Shown here piece after piece: positions 1 through 7,321 of a DNA stretch of 12,456 nucleotides. Position 1 is the first letter of the stretch. Each line of letters opens with the position of its first letter. Source of the stretch: Phoronis ovalis (lineage: Eukaryota > Phoronida > Phoronidae); assembly GCA_028565635.1 (NCBI GenBank), contig JAOXYB010044982.1, forward strand, positions 1 through 12,456, in the 5' to 3' direction. The notes below the pieces were generated by a model, which was given only the letters and a program-made list of their open reading frames with translations, was not told the DNA's origin and did no database searches. The translations under genes were made by a program, and so were the position numbers.

Positions 1-637
1 CCTTTCCACTTCATCTTCCTATTGCCTAACCTTTTTTAATCCTGAAACAATTATTATTACCTATAAAAGGACAATTAGTATTAAACATATGGCTCAAGGC
101 CACTGACCCTGGCGATAACATAGCCTTAGCAGCAAAAATGACTATTTTTTAAACAGAAACCAGCATAAATAATTTAATTCTTGTTGGCCATTGGTTTTAC
201 CAAATTCATTTCTATTTCAGATTGTAGACAACTGACTGGGACAATTGAACCACTGCTACAAAAATTGCAGCCCAAACCTGATTTTCAGTAATTTGATACA
301 TGATCTTCCTTTCCATGGTTAACTTTTTGATGTGCAAGATAATAATTTTAAAATATTAACAAATCTTGAGATGTACAGCTTTTATCCTGTGACCTGAGTT
401 AATGAAACTTAACTTTAAATTAGACATCACAAGGTAGAAACACTGAACAGTAGTATGTTTACACATGTGTATACATTGTGTAATTATTATATGACTGGGT
501 GAGCTCTCTGGTATGAGCAATTTCTAAGCAATTTTTGCAGCAGCTAGTGGAACTACAAATTAAATCTTATACAAAAATATGAATTTACGCAATCGATCGA
601 GGATAAAAGGATAGAAACTATAGTTACCTTAACTTAC
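1..637. other. Intronic sequence, no exon seen
   Basis: This should be intron 2 of the minus-strand ADP-ribosylglycohydrolase-like gene, because exon 2 ends at 638 with a GTAAGT donor in phase 1 and the protein is far from complete. I looked on the minus strand for an acceptor followed by a coding stretch that would continue the family and saw none. The next exon therefore probably lies beyond the left edge. The DNA is AT-rich with no obvious repeat. Confidence 0.5.
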
Positions 638-1087
638 CAGGAAACTCAGACATGGATTCTAATAGCACACCACTTTGGTGGCCATAACAACTGTTCCTCC
701 CAGTGGGAATGGTATAGAATGGGCAGTAAGACTTGGGAATGAACTCGGGGTTGGGGTACTGAGCTAAAATTCCTTTCAACTTGTCTATATCGTAAATCCA
801 GTGCACTGGTGTACCTATGAGTAAAAACGAAACATCTGTATTCTAAGTTAAGGGTCATAATAGGGAACCGTCGTGACTATGTTTGAGATTTTTCTGCTGT
901 GTCACGATCTTCAATACGGTCAACAGTAGTAGGTCAACAATAGTCAATATTGGTCGAAGTAAACAGAGTGCCTTTCTCTGAGTTTTAAGAAACAAAAAAT
1001 AATTGTCATGTAATACTTACACGCCGCATCGGCAGCTAAACAACCAACGATAGCTCCAATCGCCCTCTGAGCAACACTGACAGACAT
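638..1087 (-). CDS. ADP-ribosylglycohydrolase family protein (J1-crystallin / selenoprotein J-like), N-terminal part only
   Basis: Two coding exons: 1087-1021 (22 codons plus 1 nt) and 814-638 (2 nt, 58 codons, 1 nt), separated by a 206-nt intron with a GTAAGT donor and a CTCATAG acceptor. The split codon is TGT (Cys23). The ATG at 1087 has A at -3, and an in-frame TAG lies 18 nt upstream, so it is the first methionine. Exon 1 encodes a Gly/Ala-rich helix (GAIVGCLAADAA). Exon 2 continues with TPVHWIYD near residues 24-31 and FYTIPTGRNSCYGHQ at 55-69. From memory of the family, a DAA..P.HW.YD pattern followed by a YTIPTG..SCYG pattern is typical of J1-crystallin/SelJ-type members of the ADP-ribosylglycohydrolase superfamily, which usually run to some 300 residues or more. 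Only about 81 residues are visible, so neither catalytic competence nor a selenocysteine codon can be judged. Confidence 0.78.
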
Positions 1088-2377
1088 ATTTTCAATTGAT
1101 ATCTAAAATACGTCTGCACGTTGCGTTACGTAAATGTATTATACTACAAACTTCCAGTGAATAAAACCAAAAACTGGTGTGAACTAATCCAGCTTCAAAA
1201 TGTCGTTATAAATCACAGTTAACTTTAGCGCCACCTATGCTGACGAGAAAGCCAACCAATTACAACGCACGTAAAAATTTAATTCTGGGTTTTTGTACTT
1301 GAGACCAAATTAGATAAAAAAAGGCAGTTTAGTTCCATGCCTGTCGAAAATTACTTTTGCTCAAGGTCATAAAATGATTTGCAAATGCACGTTACAATAA
1401 AAAATATTAAACCTAGTTTGCATTTATTCCAAAATTTCAAAAAAAAATAAATTTTGCAGTTCCTACCACTGTGTGTAGGTAGTTGAGAAAGCACTACTGT
1501 TGCATGCATTTTACCTGTATGTTTAGCTCAATTTTATTAATATAAAAATTCATGAAACCGGGTTTAAGTAGAAATTATGGATCTAATATAATTTGGTTAA
1601 GGACAACTAAATGTAGGCGTGATCCTTTTTATTTTTTCAAACTGTCTTATATTTAAATTCTGGTATTGTTTATGCAAAATTCTGCCAAAATGGCAACCCT
1701 CGGCACATGTGTGAAGTAACATGACTTCTACGAATGTTTAAAGTGACAATTTAATTATTCCACTTCCTATTGCCTCTAGACTATGGCATGTTCATGCAGC
1801 TACAACTGTGAACTTTTATTAGTAAAAGTTAGTCTAAAATTTGCATGGCTCATCACATTTTCAAGGTATTTTTAGCATAAAATGCTAATTTTATAAAGAT
1901 TTAGAGTGATAAAGGAAGTGCTTTAACTATAATTATTTTATAACTACATGGTGGGATTGAACTAAGAGTACATACAGCATCACAGTTTTTTGTTCTACAT
2001 AACATAAACCTGAGGAAGTACTATAAACAAAACCAGAAACCACAGAATTCTCCTGTATTTGGAGGGATTGTGAAATGAGAGGAGATTAATACTTTTTTTA
2101 ATGTTCCAATATAGTATGCTTCATTGTTAGGCTCATCCTTGAATTAATGGGAACAAGATTTTGACTGACAAACTACAAACAAAGTTTCTTTCACTCTCAC
2201 CATAAATAATTTCAATTTTTGTTGTTCAAATCATATTCGACTCTATAACTCATCAGATTTGGAGAATACATATAAGGACCACTTGAAAATATTACAGAAA
2301 CTAGGAAGAGTGATGTGTTTGCCTGCCAGGAAATGTCAATTACAACAAGAGAAATTTGTAGTAATTATGATGCTTGA

Positions 2378-2383
2378 TTTTAA
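2378..2383 (-). terminator. Candidate distal poly(A) signal of NDPK (ATTAAA)
   Basis: The minus strand reads ATTAAA here, about 280 nt beyond the NDPK stop codon and distal to the double hairpin. It is a second choice after the ATTAAA at 2548-2553. Such hexamers are common by chance in DNA this AT-rich. Confidence 0.25.
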
Positions 2384-2430
2384 TGTGTTATAAAGTTAAA
2401 TAGCACTGTGTAGAAAAGGCTAGCACTGTA

Positions 2431-2471
2431 AAACAGTTTTTAAACTGTTTCAAACTGCACTTAAAAGTGCA
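2431..2471. repeat. Two adjacent perfect hairpins
   Basis: The first is a 9-bp perfect stem (AAACAGTTT, loop TT, AAACTGTTT; 2431-2450). The second, five bases later, is a 7-bp perfect stem (TGCACTT, loop AA, AAGTGCA; 2456-2471). They are preceded by a direct repeat TAGCACTGT at 2401-2409 and 2421-2429. The block is about 190 nt past the NDPK stop, so it lies in its 3' UTR or just after it, depending on which poly(A) signal is used. The role is unknown. Confidence 0.6.
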
Positions 2472-2547
2472 AATTAATCAAAGGTGTAAACTGTACCGGT
2501 ATATTGCAAATTTAAATAGGTTCAGGTTTTAACCAATGTCACCTATA

Positions 2548-2553
2548 TTTAAT
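2548..2553 (-). terminator. Candidate poly(A) signal of NDPK (ATTAAA)
   Basis: The minus strand reads ATTAAA about 110 nt after the NDPK TAA. It is the nearest recognised variant of the poly(A) hexamer I found downstream of the stop and would give a short 3' UTR of roughly 130 nt. Confidence 0.4.
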
Positions 2554-2660
2554 ATCACACAATTAATCCAGGTTCTTTTAACTGACAAAGCTCTAGGATA
2601 TTACTACATAGTCACAAGGTTGAGCGAAATCTAGCCAGTTACAAATTACTGATCAAGTGT

Positions 2661-5600
2661 TTATTCATATAGCCAAGGCTCGCCACATGATTGCCATTTT
2701 TGGAGTTCTTCGGGCTTGAACCACAGTGCAATTTCCTTTTCAGCACTTTCAACAGAGTCACTGCCATGACAGATATTTCTGAAAGACAAGCATGACCATT
2801 TTCAGAACATCTTTAAAACAGAAATGTATTCTGGAAATTTCATTTGTGTATAACATTTAATTAGTTCTAAACATAATTTATTTTTTCATACACAAAAAAC
2901 CTCTACCAAGTCAAAGACAAGTAAGAACATGAAAAATCGATTCTTCAGCTTACAGTAGTCTGAGCTGTGCCCGTATTAATAGCACGTAATAATGAATGAC
3001 GTGGTCACAATGATTGAAAGTCAGTTACCCAAGACTGGAACCACCAGGCTAGAGGGGGAGCAATAGGGTGGTAGAGAGTGATGACTGAATTGGTCTAACA
3101 TGGCAAGGCAGAGAAGATGCAAGGGATAGGACCAGGCAGAGGCCTTATGTCCTGCCAAGGACAAAATATTGAATGAAAGTGTATTAAATTGACAAATAGC
3201 ATGTTTTTTTAAGATTAGGTATATATAGTATATTGCTTTTATGAAGTACCTATACCAACCTTCCTAGTTGAATGCAGTAATCACCACGGATTGTTCCTGG
3301 TTTTGACTTCAATGGGTCAGTTTCGCCCAACATTACACGGCCAGTCTTTACAACATCTGCCCCTTCCCAGACCTGTAAATACCCATAATTATATGCAATA
3401 TCATGAGCATTACATTTGCATTTTTTCATCCATAACAAGAGTTCACTGGTTATATTAACTTTTTTTCAATTAATGTCAAATATTTTGTAGTTTCATTAAG
3501 GATTGCCCAAGACTTCTGATCTATAGTACAATGTCAAGTAAATTTATACTGATGAGCACTCTAGTATATTTTCAACTACAGGTATATAACACTTCTTTTA
3601 CAATGTATGGAATATACTTAAATATTCTATAAATATATACTACATAATTCTTTAAGTTTCGTTTCCCAGTAAGATGGCATACTGAGGGAAATTGCCAAAT
3701 CTAATACACTACATTGGTCTTTATATATGAAACTTGTACTAAATATAAACCATATTTTCACTCTAGATTTTTCCAATATAAAATTCTAATAATATCACAA
3801 AACATCCAACAGAAAATTTGACTTAACAACAAGTACAGGCAGGAAATGTGTTTAACATCAAAGTTGCTAATCATGATCCATGACAAGGTTGTGTTATTAA
3901 TAAAAGTAGGAATCAAGAGAGAAGCAAATACACAAAGTATCAGCACTCAACTAATATAAATAGTACATGGAAAATTACATGCAGCTTATCTAATTTTATT
4001 TTAACACATCATTGCCTTCATTATTTAAATAACACACTGGAACATAAAAGCAAAACATCCAACACCCAAGTAGGAAATTTAAGTATATATTAACTAACAA
4101 TGACAGTTTTCAAATCAGAACCACAGTGCTTTTACCAGTGATAGCATTACACTGGTATTCTAAAGTGCAAAGAACCTGGAGAATGCCAAAAGCAGTCAGC
4201 TGAAATGTATTAGAGCAGAAACGGTTGCAATGATGGGATTTCTTATAATAGGATATCACTTACCATTGGTACTAGTGGACCCTCAGACATGTATTTTACT
4301 AGACCTGCAAAGAAACCTTTTCCAGCCAAATCAGCATAATGTTTTTTCAGGTGATCTTCACTAGCCTAGATAGAAAAAACATAGCTAAGCTACACAATAG
4401 TGCACATGCAATACATCTCAACCAATTGTACACATAATGCCAGAGAAATTTGACCACAGATACAATTTATATTGTAATAAATAGATGAAATATTCTATTT
4501 CGTCAAATTTATCTGTCAATACTGTGGAGTTGTTAGGTTGTTTTCCTGTCATGCTAAATTGCATCAAATGTCTAATCTTTAATAACTGATTTCAAGTGCT
4601 TGAAGAAATGTCTTAGCACCTAAGTGTAGAGGCTAAATAATTCCTGATTTCTGTGAAGTTTTCAGTTTCAGAAAGGAATAAATTTATATTTAATCCTAAT
4701 GGAAAGTTATTTTATCAGAATAAAAACTAAGTGTCAAAAAACAAATAATTTTAGACTTATGCAAGTTAACTATTTTTCCTAAATTAGCATCAAACATTGG
4801 TAATTTTAAAACAAATCTGTCAATAATGCACTTGAATGTCAGTGAAAAGTTAGTCATGTGATGCAACCAGTCCTCAGATCATCAGAATGTGTGAAATCAA
4901 ACATTCTTAATGCTACCTGTTAATACTTTCTTACCATAGGCACAACGGGGCCAGATTTTATATAGTTGACAAGTTTTTCAAAAAAAGGTTTGCCAACATG
5001 CTCACCATAGTGCTTCTTTAAGAGCTCAAAGTCAGCCTGTTGGAAGTATTTAATTATTAATCTATTCTTTGGTACATTCAGTATGCTCAACACAAAGTAG
5101 AAAATATCTTTATCTTGCAGTTGTTATGGCCCAATATAGTTCTACATCCCACATACAGCCATCGGACAAGATACTACACAAATGTACTGCAGGTACAATC
5201 GGGCATACACTTAATTAACTCAGTGGTGAATGCTCGTTCGCAACTTGTCATTTGTAAGCCTCGCAGGTTTTTTACTCAGTTCAGCTGAACTAAACAGCTA
5301 GTGAAGGTCAAATTTAAAAAGGCTGTCTCACTTGGTTTCAAATTTTTAGTGCTTTAAAAATGGCAGTTGCGAACACAGTCAGCTGGCTAAAAAGTTGTTA
5401 TATTTCTAAATAAATAAATATTAATATAGCATCCAATGTGATATACTATCACTGTATCCTAGGTACTCTGAAAGTTGCTATATTTCTAAATAGTAAATAA
5501 ATATTAATATAGTATCCAATGGGATATTACACCATCACTGCATCCTAGGTACTCTAGATAATAACTAATGAATATTAGTAAAGTGCCTAGGATGCAGTGA

Positions 5601-5907
5601 TAGTATACTAATTATTTATTTATTTAGAAATATAACAACTTTTTATATCATTGGATGCTATATTAATTATTTATTTGTTTAGAAATATATTAACAACTTT
5701 TTAGCCAGCTGACTGTGGTTGCACAAGCCGGCATTTTGACCTTCAGGCTTCAGCAATATAAAGATCAATAAAACTAACCTGCATAAATTTCATTGCTACC
5801 AATTTGTACCCTCTCTTCTCAAAACGTTGAATAATTTCTCCAACCAGACCTCTTTGAATACCGTCCGGCTTAATCATAATAAAGCTACGTTCTCTTTGTG
5901 CAGCCAT
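2661..5907 (-). CDS. NME1/2: Nucleoside diphosphate kinase, group I (NME1/NME2-like), with duplicated exon 2
   Basis: The enzyme transfers the terminal phosphate of ATP to nucleoside diphosphates through a phosphohistidine; family members are usually cytosolic hexamers. Coding exons on the minus strand: 5907-5779 (43 codons), then 5036-4935 (2a) or 4365-4264 (2b), each 34 codons, then 3372-3260 (113 nt) and 2778-2661 (118 nt, TAA). Introns are 742, 569, 891 and 481 nt, all GT-AG. With one exon 2 the product is 153 residues, the normal family length. Key residues, inferred by alignment with human NME1 (one position higher here): Lys13, Tyr53, Phe61, Arg89, Thr95, Arg106, Asn116 and catalytic His119 in NICHGSDS. 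The Kpn-loop proline is Pro97. The Arg115 codon is split (AG/A). The start at 5907 has A at -3 and G at +4 and matches family N-termini. No inactivating change is seen. It is transcribed divergently from the membrane-protein gene at 7322. Confidence 0.95.
3040..3170 (+). mobile_element. Probable decayed 3' end of a LINE reverse-transcriptase ORF
   Basis: This patch inside NDPK intron 3 is visibly more GC-rich than its surroundings. Translated forward with frame changes it shows remnants resembling the extreme C-terminus of non-LTR retrotransposon polymerases: a GLTW segment, then ARDR, then a DQ..GL.SC-like tail, interrupted by stops and at least one frameshift. In many animal LINEs the ORF ends with a tryptophan-rich stretch followed by a DR..WR motif. 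The orientation is opposite to NDPK. The call rests on a remembered family pattern and not on an alignment. Confidence 0.4.
4264..4365 (-). CDS. NME1/2: NDPK alternative exon 2b
   Basis: 102 nt, phase 0 at both ends, 34 codons (residues 44-77), starting [13 protein letters not shown] and ending PLVPM. The acceptor is TTTTTTCTATCTAG and the donor ATG/GTAAGTGA, both strong. This copy is closest to the vertebrate NME1 sequence (ASED at the start, FFAGLVKYM in the second helix). It keeps the cleft residues Tyr53, Phe61 and Leu65. It has Leu56, as in human, and Gly60 where human and exon 2a have Pro. It lies 569 nt downstream of 2a and 891 nt upstream of constant exon 3. Confidence 0.92.
4935..5036 (-). 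CDS. NME1/2: NDPK alternative exon 2a
   Basis: 102 nt, phase 0 at both ends, 34 codons (residues 44-77), starting [13 protein letters not shown] and ending PVVPM. The acceptor is CTTCCAACAG and the donor ATG/GTAAGAAA. It is identical to 2b at 18 of 34 residues and differs at 45-48, 54-57, 60, 63, 64, 67, 69-71 and 74. Tyr53, Phe61 and Leu65 are kept, so the exon is not decayed. Residue 56 is His rather than Leu, and the helix gains a Glu63-Lys64 pair. There are no stops or frameshifts. Splicing exon 1 to 2a and 2a to exon 3 gives an intact 153-residue NDPK. Confidence 0.92.
5389..5469. repeat. First copy of tandem unit in the foldback element
   Basis: Begins AAAAGTTGTTATATTTC and ends CATCCTAGGTACTCT-like (here TATCCTAGGTACTCT). 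The second copy at 5470-5555 follows directly with a few substitutions and a small insertion. Inverted partial copies occupy 5581-5646 and 5647-5704. Confidence 0.75.
5470..5555. repeat. Second copy of tandem unit in the foldback element
   Basis: A direct repeat of 5389-5469, with AAAGTTGCTATATTTC at its start and the same CATCCTAGGTACTCT end. Its last part pairs with 5581-5600 to make the central hairpin of the element. Confidence 0.75.
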
Positions 5908-5966
5908 TTTTGCTGAAAATGTTGAGAAAATTGACAACAGGGTGGCAACCATGTGGTTCGAGGTAG

Positions 5967-5993
5967 AGAAAGAATGAAATGGGGTATACGTCA
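5967..5993 (-). promoter_or_regulatory. Candidate NDPK core promoter: TCT-type initiator and CRE-like half site
   Basis: On the minus strand TTCTTTCT (5974-5967) fits the YYCTTTYY polypyrimidine initiator. Starting at the C (5972) the transcript would begin CTTTCTCT, a TOP-like start, with a 65-nt 5' UTR. Just upstream, TGACGTA (around 5993-5987) contains a CRE/ATF half site. Both motifs are short and there is no transcript evidence. The alternative is that TTTTCAG at about 5919-5913 is the acceptor of a 5' UTR intron, which would place the promoter further upstream. Confidence 0.3.
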
Positions 5994-6291
5994 CAAGAAG
6001 GCATGTAAGGAAACAAATTTACATTTTGGTTGATTAAAATATTATTATTATTTATTTCCACGGGTAAAACACAATCAAAATGTTGAAAATGTTAGTATAA
6101 TTAAAAAAAAATAAATCAAATCAAATAAACTCATTATGAATTGCCTGTGGTTGTAGAGTTGCAGCGTCACCAAGCGGGGATTTTGTGTAATTTGTAAACA
6201 CAGATTGGAACTGGTTGTCGTAATATTCCATTCACGTTTGTCATAAATGGGATATAAATCAAGCTATTACACATTGCCATACTCTGTACAG

Positions 6292-7264
6292 GTAAGTTCG
6301 CATCATTATGGCCAGTGTTCCGTTAATACAAAATAGACAATTTATCGTAAGATTTATAAGAATACCTATACGACACGCCCTGGAAACGCACGACGAGCCT
6401 AGCCCTAACTGCGGCAACCCACGCACATGATCCGCCCAGGACGTCTGTCTGGTAGCCACTCGGTTTGCCACTATCCCTTGATAGGATGCAGTGCTAACCT
6501 CGCAGTAATCCAGCAGTGCACTGGTCTGAAAACTCTTCTGAAGAGTATTAATCAAACTTCAAGTGGCAGATAGCACAAGAAGGAGTACCACGCCGAGCCA
6601 ACAAGACAACAATTTTGGTTTAAATGTATTGAATTTTTTGACACACAGTGATTGTTTTTGCAAGAGGCCAACATCTACTGGTTTTAACACTATATGGACC
6701 ATGATCCTACGGTAGTAGAGTAGGGTCATGAAGCCAGGACTATTTTTTGGGACGACCTGAAATTTATCTTTTTCGTGTACCCTATGCGTGTCCCACTCGC
6801 CATTTCAGATTTAAATGAGGGGGGTAGGGGGTACTGTTTCTTTCCAATGACCATCACAGACAATAATGCACCTTACCACCTAATATCATTTCAAACCAAT
6901 CTGAAGTTCTCTATAAGCACATCATTTGATGATTCACTGAAATCCTTTATGTGATGGCTATGTCGATCCCTTATAAAGTATATGGATATGTAGAAGGATT
7001 TCCATATTTTAATGTTTTTCTCTTCAAAAAACATACGTCTGCATGTTACCGACTGATGTGTACAACAGTTAATGTTTGACTGTTGTCTGATAAGCTTCTA
7101 CAGTTTATTAATAATTAAAATTTAGAATTACTTAATTATAGACAGATTGATCTGATACTCAGTGATTTATTGCATGTTTATTTAGGGTTCATTATAATCT
7201 GTAGGCATGAAAATATTTGGTTTTAATTCAATTTGATAATGTTTGATACTTTGTAATTTTTCAG
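6292..7264 (+). other. Candidate 5' UTR intron of the membrane-protein gene
   Basis: A near-perfect donor (ACAG/GTAAGTTC, cut after 6291) and an acceptor (TTGTAATTTTTCAG, ending 7264) on the plus strand would remove 973 nt. This leaves 57 nt of leader before the ATG at 7322. The donor is the best one I found on this strand upstream of the ATG. The transcription start would be upstream of 6291, near the NDPK promoter. Confidence 0.4.
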
Positions 7265-7321
7265 ACTGTATACACAATATAATACAGATTAAACGTTTAT
7301 AATACTGAATATAGAACAATC

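Larger units (their letters stand above)
1088..2660. other. Intergenic region between the ADP-ribosylglycohydrolase-like gene and NDPK
   Basis: About 1.57 kb without a supportable gene. The left end should contain the promoter of the minus-strand ADP-ribosylglycohydrolase-like gene. A CCAAT motif on the plus strand (1256-1260, about 170 bp upstream of its ATG) is a possible element but could be chance. The right end should hold the 3' UTR and poly(A) site of NDPK. The only clear structure is a pair of adjacent perfect hairpins at 2431-2471. The rest is AT-rich with short A and T runs. Confidence 0.5.
5302..5745. mobile_element. Foldback / MITE-like element in NDPK intron 1
   Basis: A 444-bp element with an 11-bp perfect terminal inverted repeat (TGAAGGTCAAA, 5302-5312 and 5735-5745). 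Inside it is a 27-bp perfect inverted match (5374-5400 with 5691-5717). Two direct copies of an AT-rich unit of about 83 bp (5389-5469 and 5470-5555) are opposed by two shortened inverted copies (5581-5646 and 5647-5704). The centre forms a hairpin with the arm ATCACTGCATCCTAGG. It has no coding capacity, which fits a non-autonomous DNA transposon. I see no convincing target-site duplication, so exact ends are provisional. Its right end is only 33 bp from the exon 1 donor, and it makes up about 60% of that intron. Confidence 0.72.
5908..7321. promoter_or_regulatory. Head-to-head intergenic region between NDPK and the membrane-protein gene
   Basis: About 1.4 kb separates the two divergent start codons. 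It contains a GC- and CpG-richer patch at about 6365-6530, a candidate noncoding exon ending at 6291, a hairpin at 6700-6730 (10 of 11 arm bases pair) and a G-rich run at 6818-6831. I see no coding exon. The 98-codon minus-strand reading frame over 6259-6555 has no recognisable similarity. A shared bidirectional promoter between roughly 5970 and 6250 would explain the arrangement. Confidence 0.4.

Noticed and set aside
3799-4066. Repeated 13-mer CAAAACATCCAAC in NDPK intron 2b-3
   Set aside because: The match does not extend beyond 13 bases on either side. It is treated as chance in biased DNA.
5302-5745. Foldback element considered as a CRISPR-like or satellite array
   Set aside because: The repeat units are only two per orientation, there are no spacers, and the genome is eukaryotic. 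The inverted symmetry fits a foldback transposon better.
5586-6493. Shared 12-mer TAGGATGCAGTG between the foldback element and the CpG-rich patch
   Set aside because: A few 12-base matches are expected by chance in a window of this size, and the flanks do not match.
6259-6555. 98-codon open frame on the minus strand upstream of NDPK
   Set aside because: No family similarity. It overlaps the CpG-rich patch, where few stop codons are expected by chance, and crosses the candidate noncoding exon of the opposite gene.
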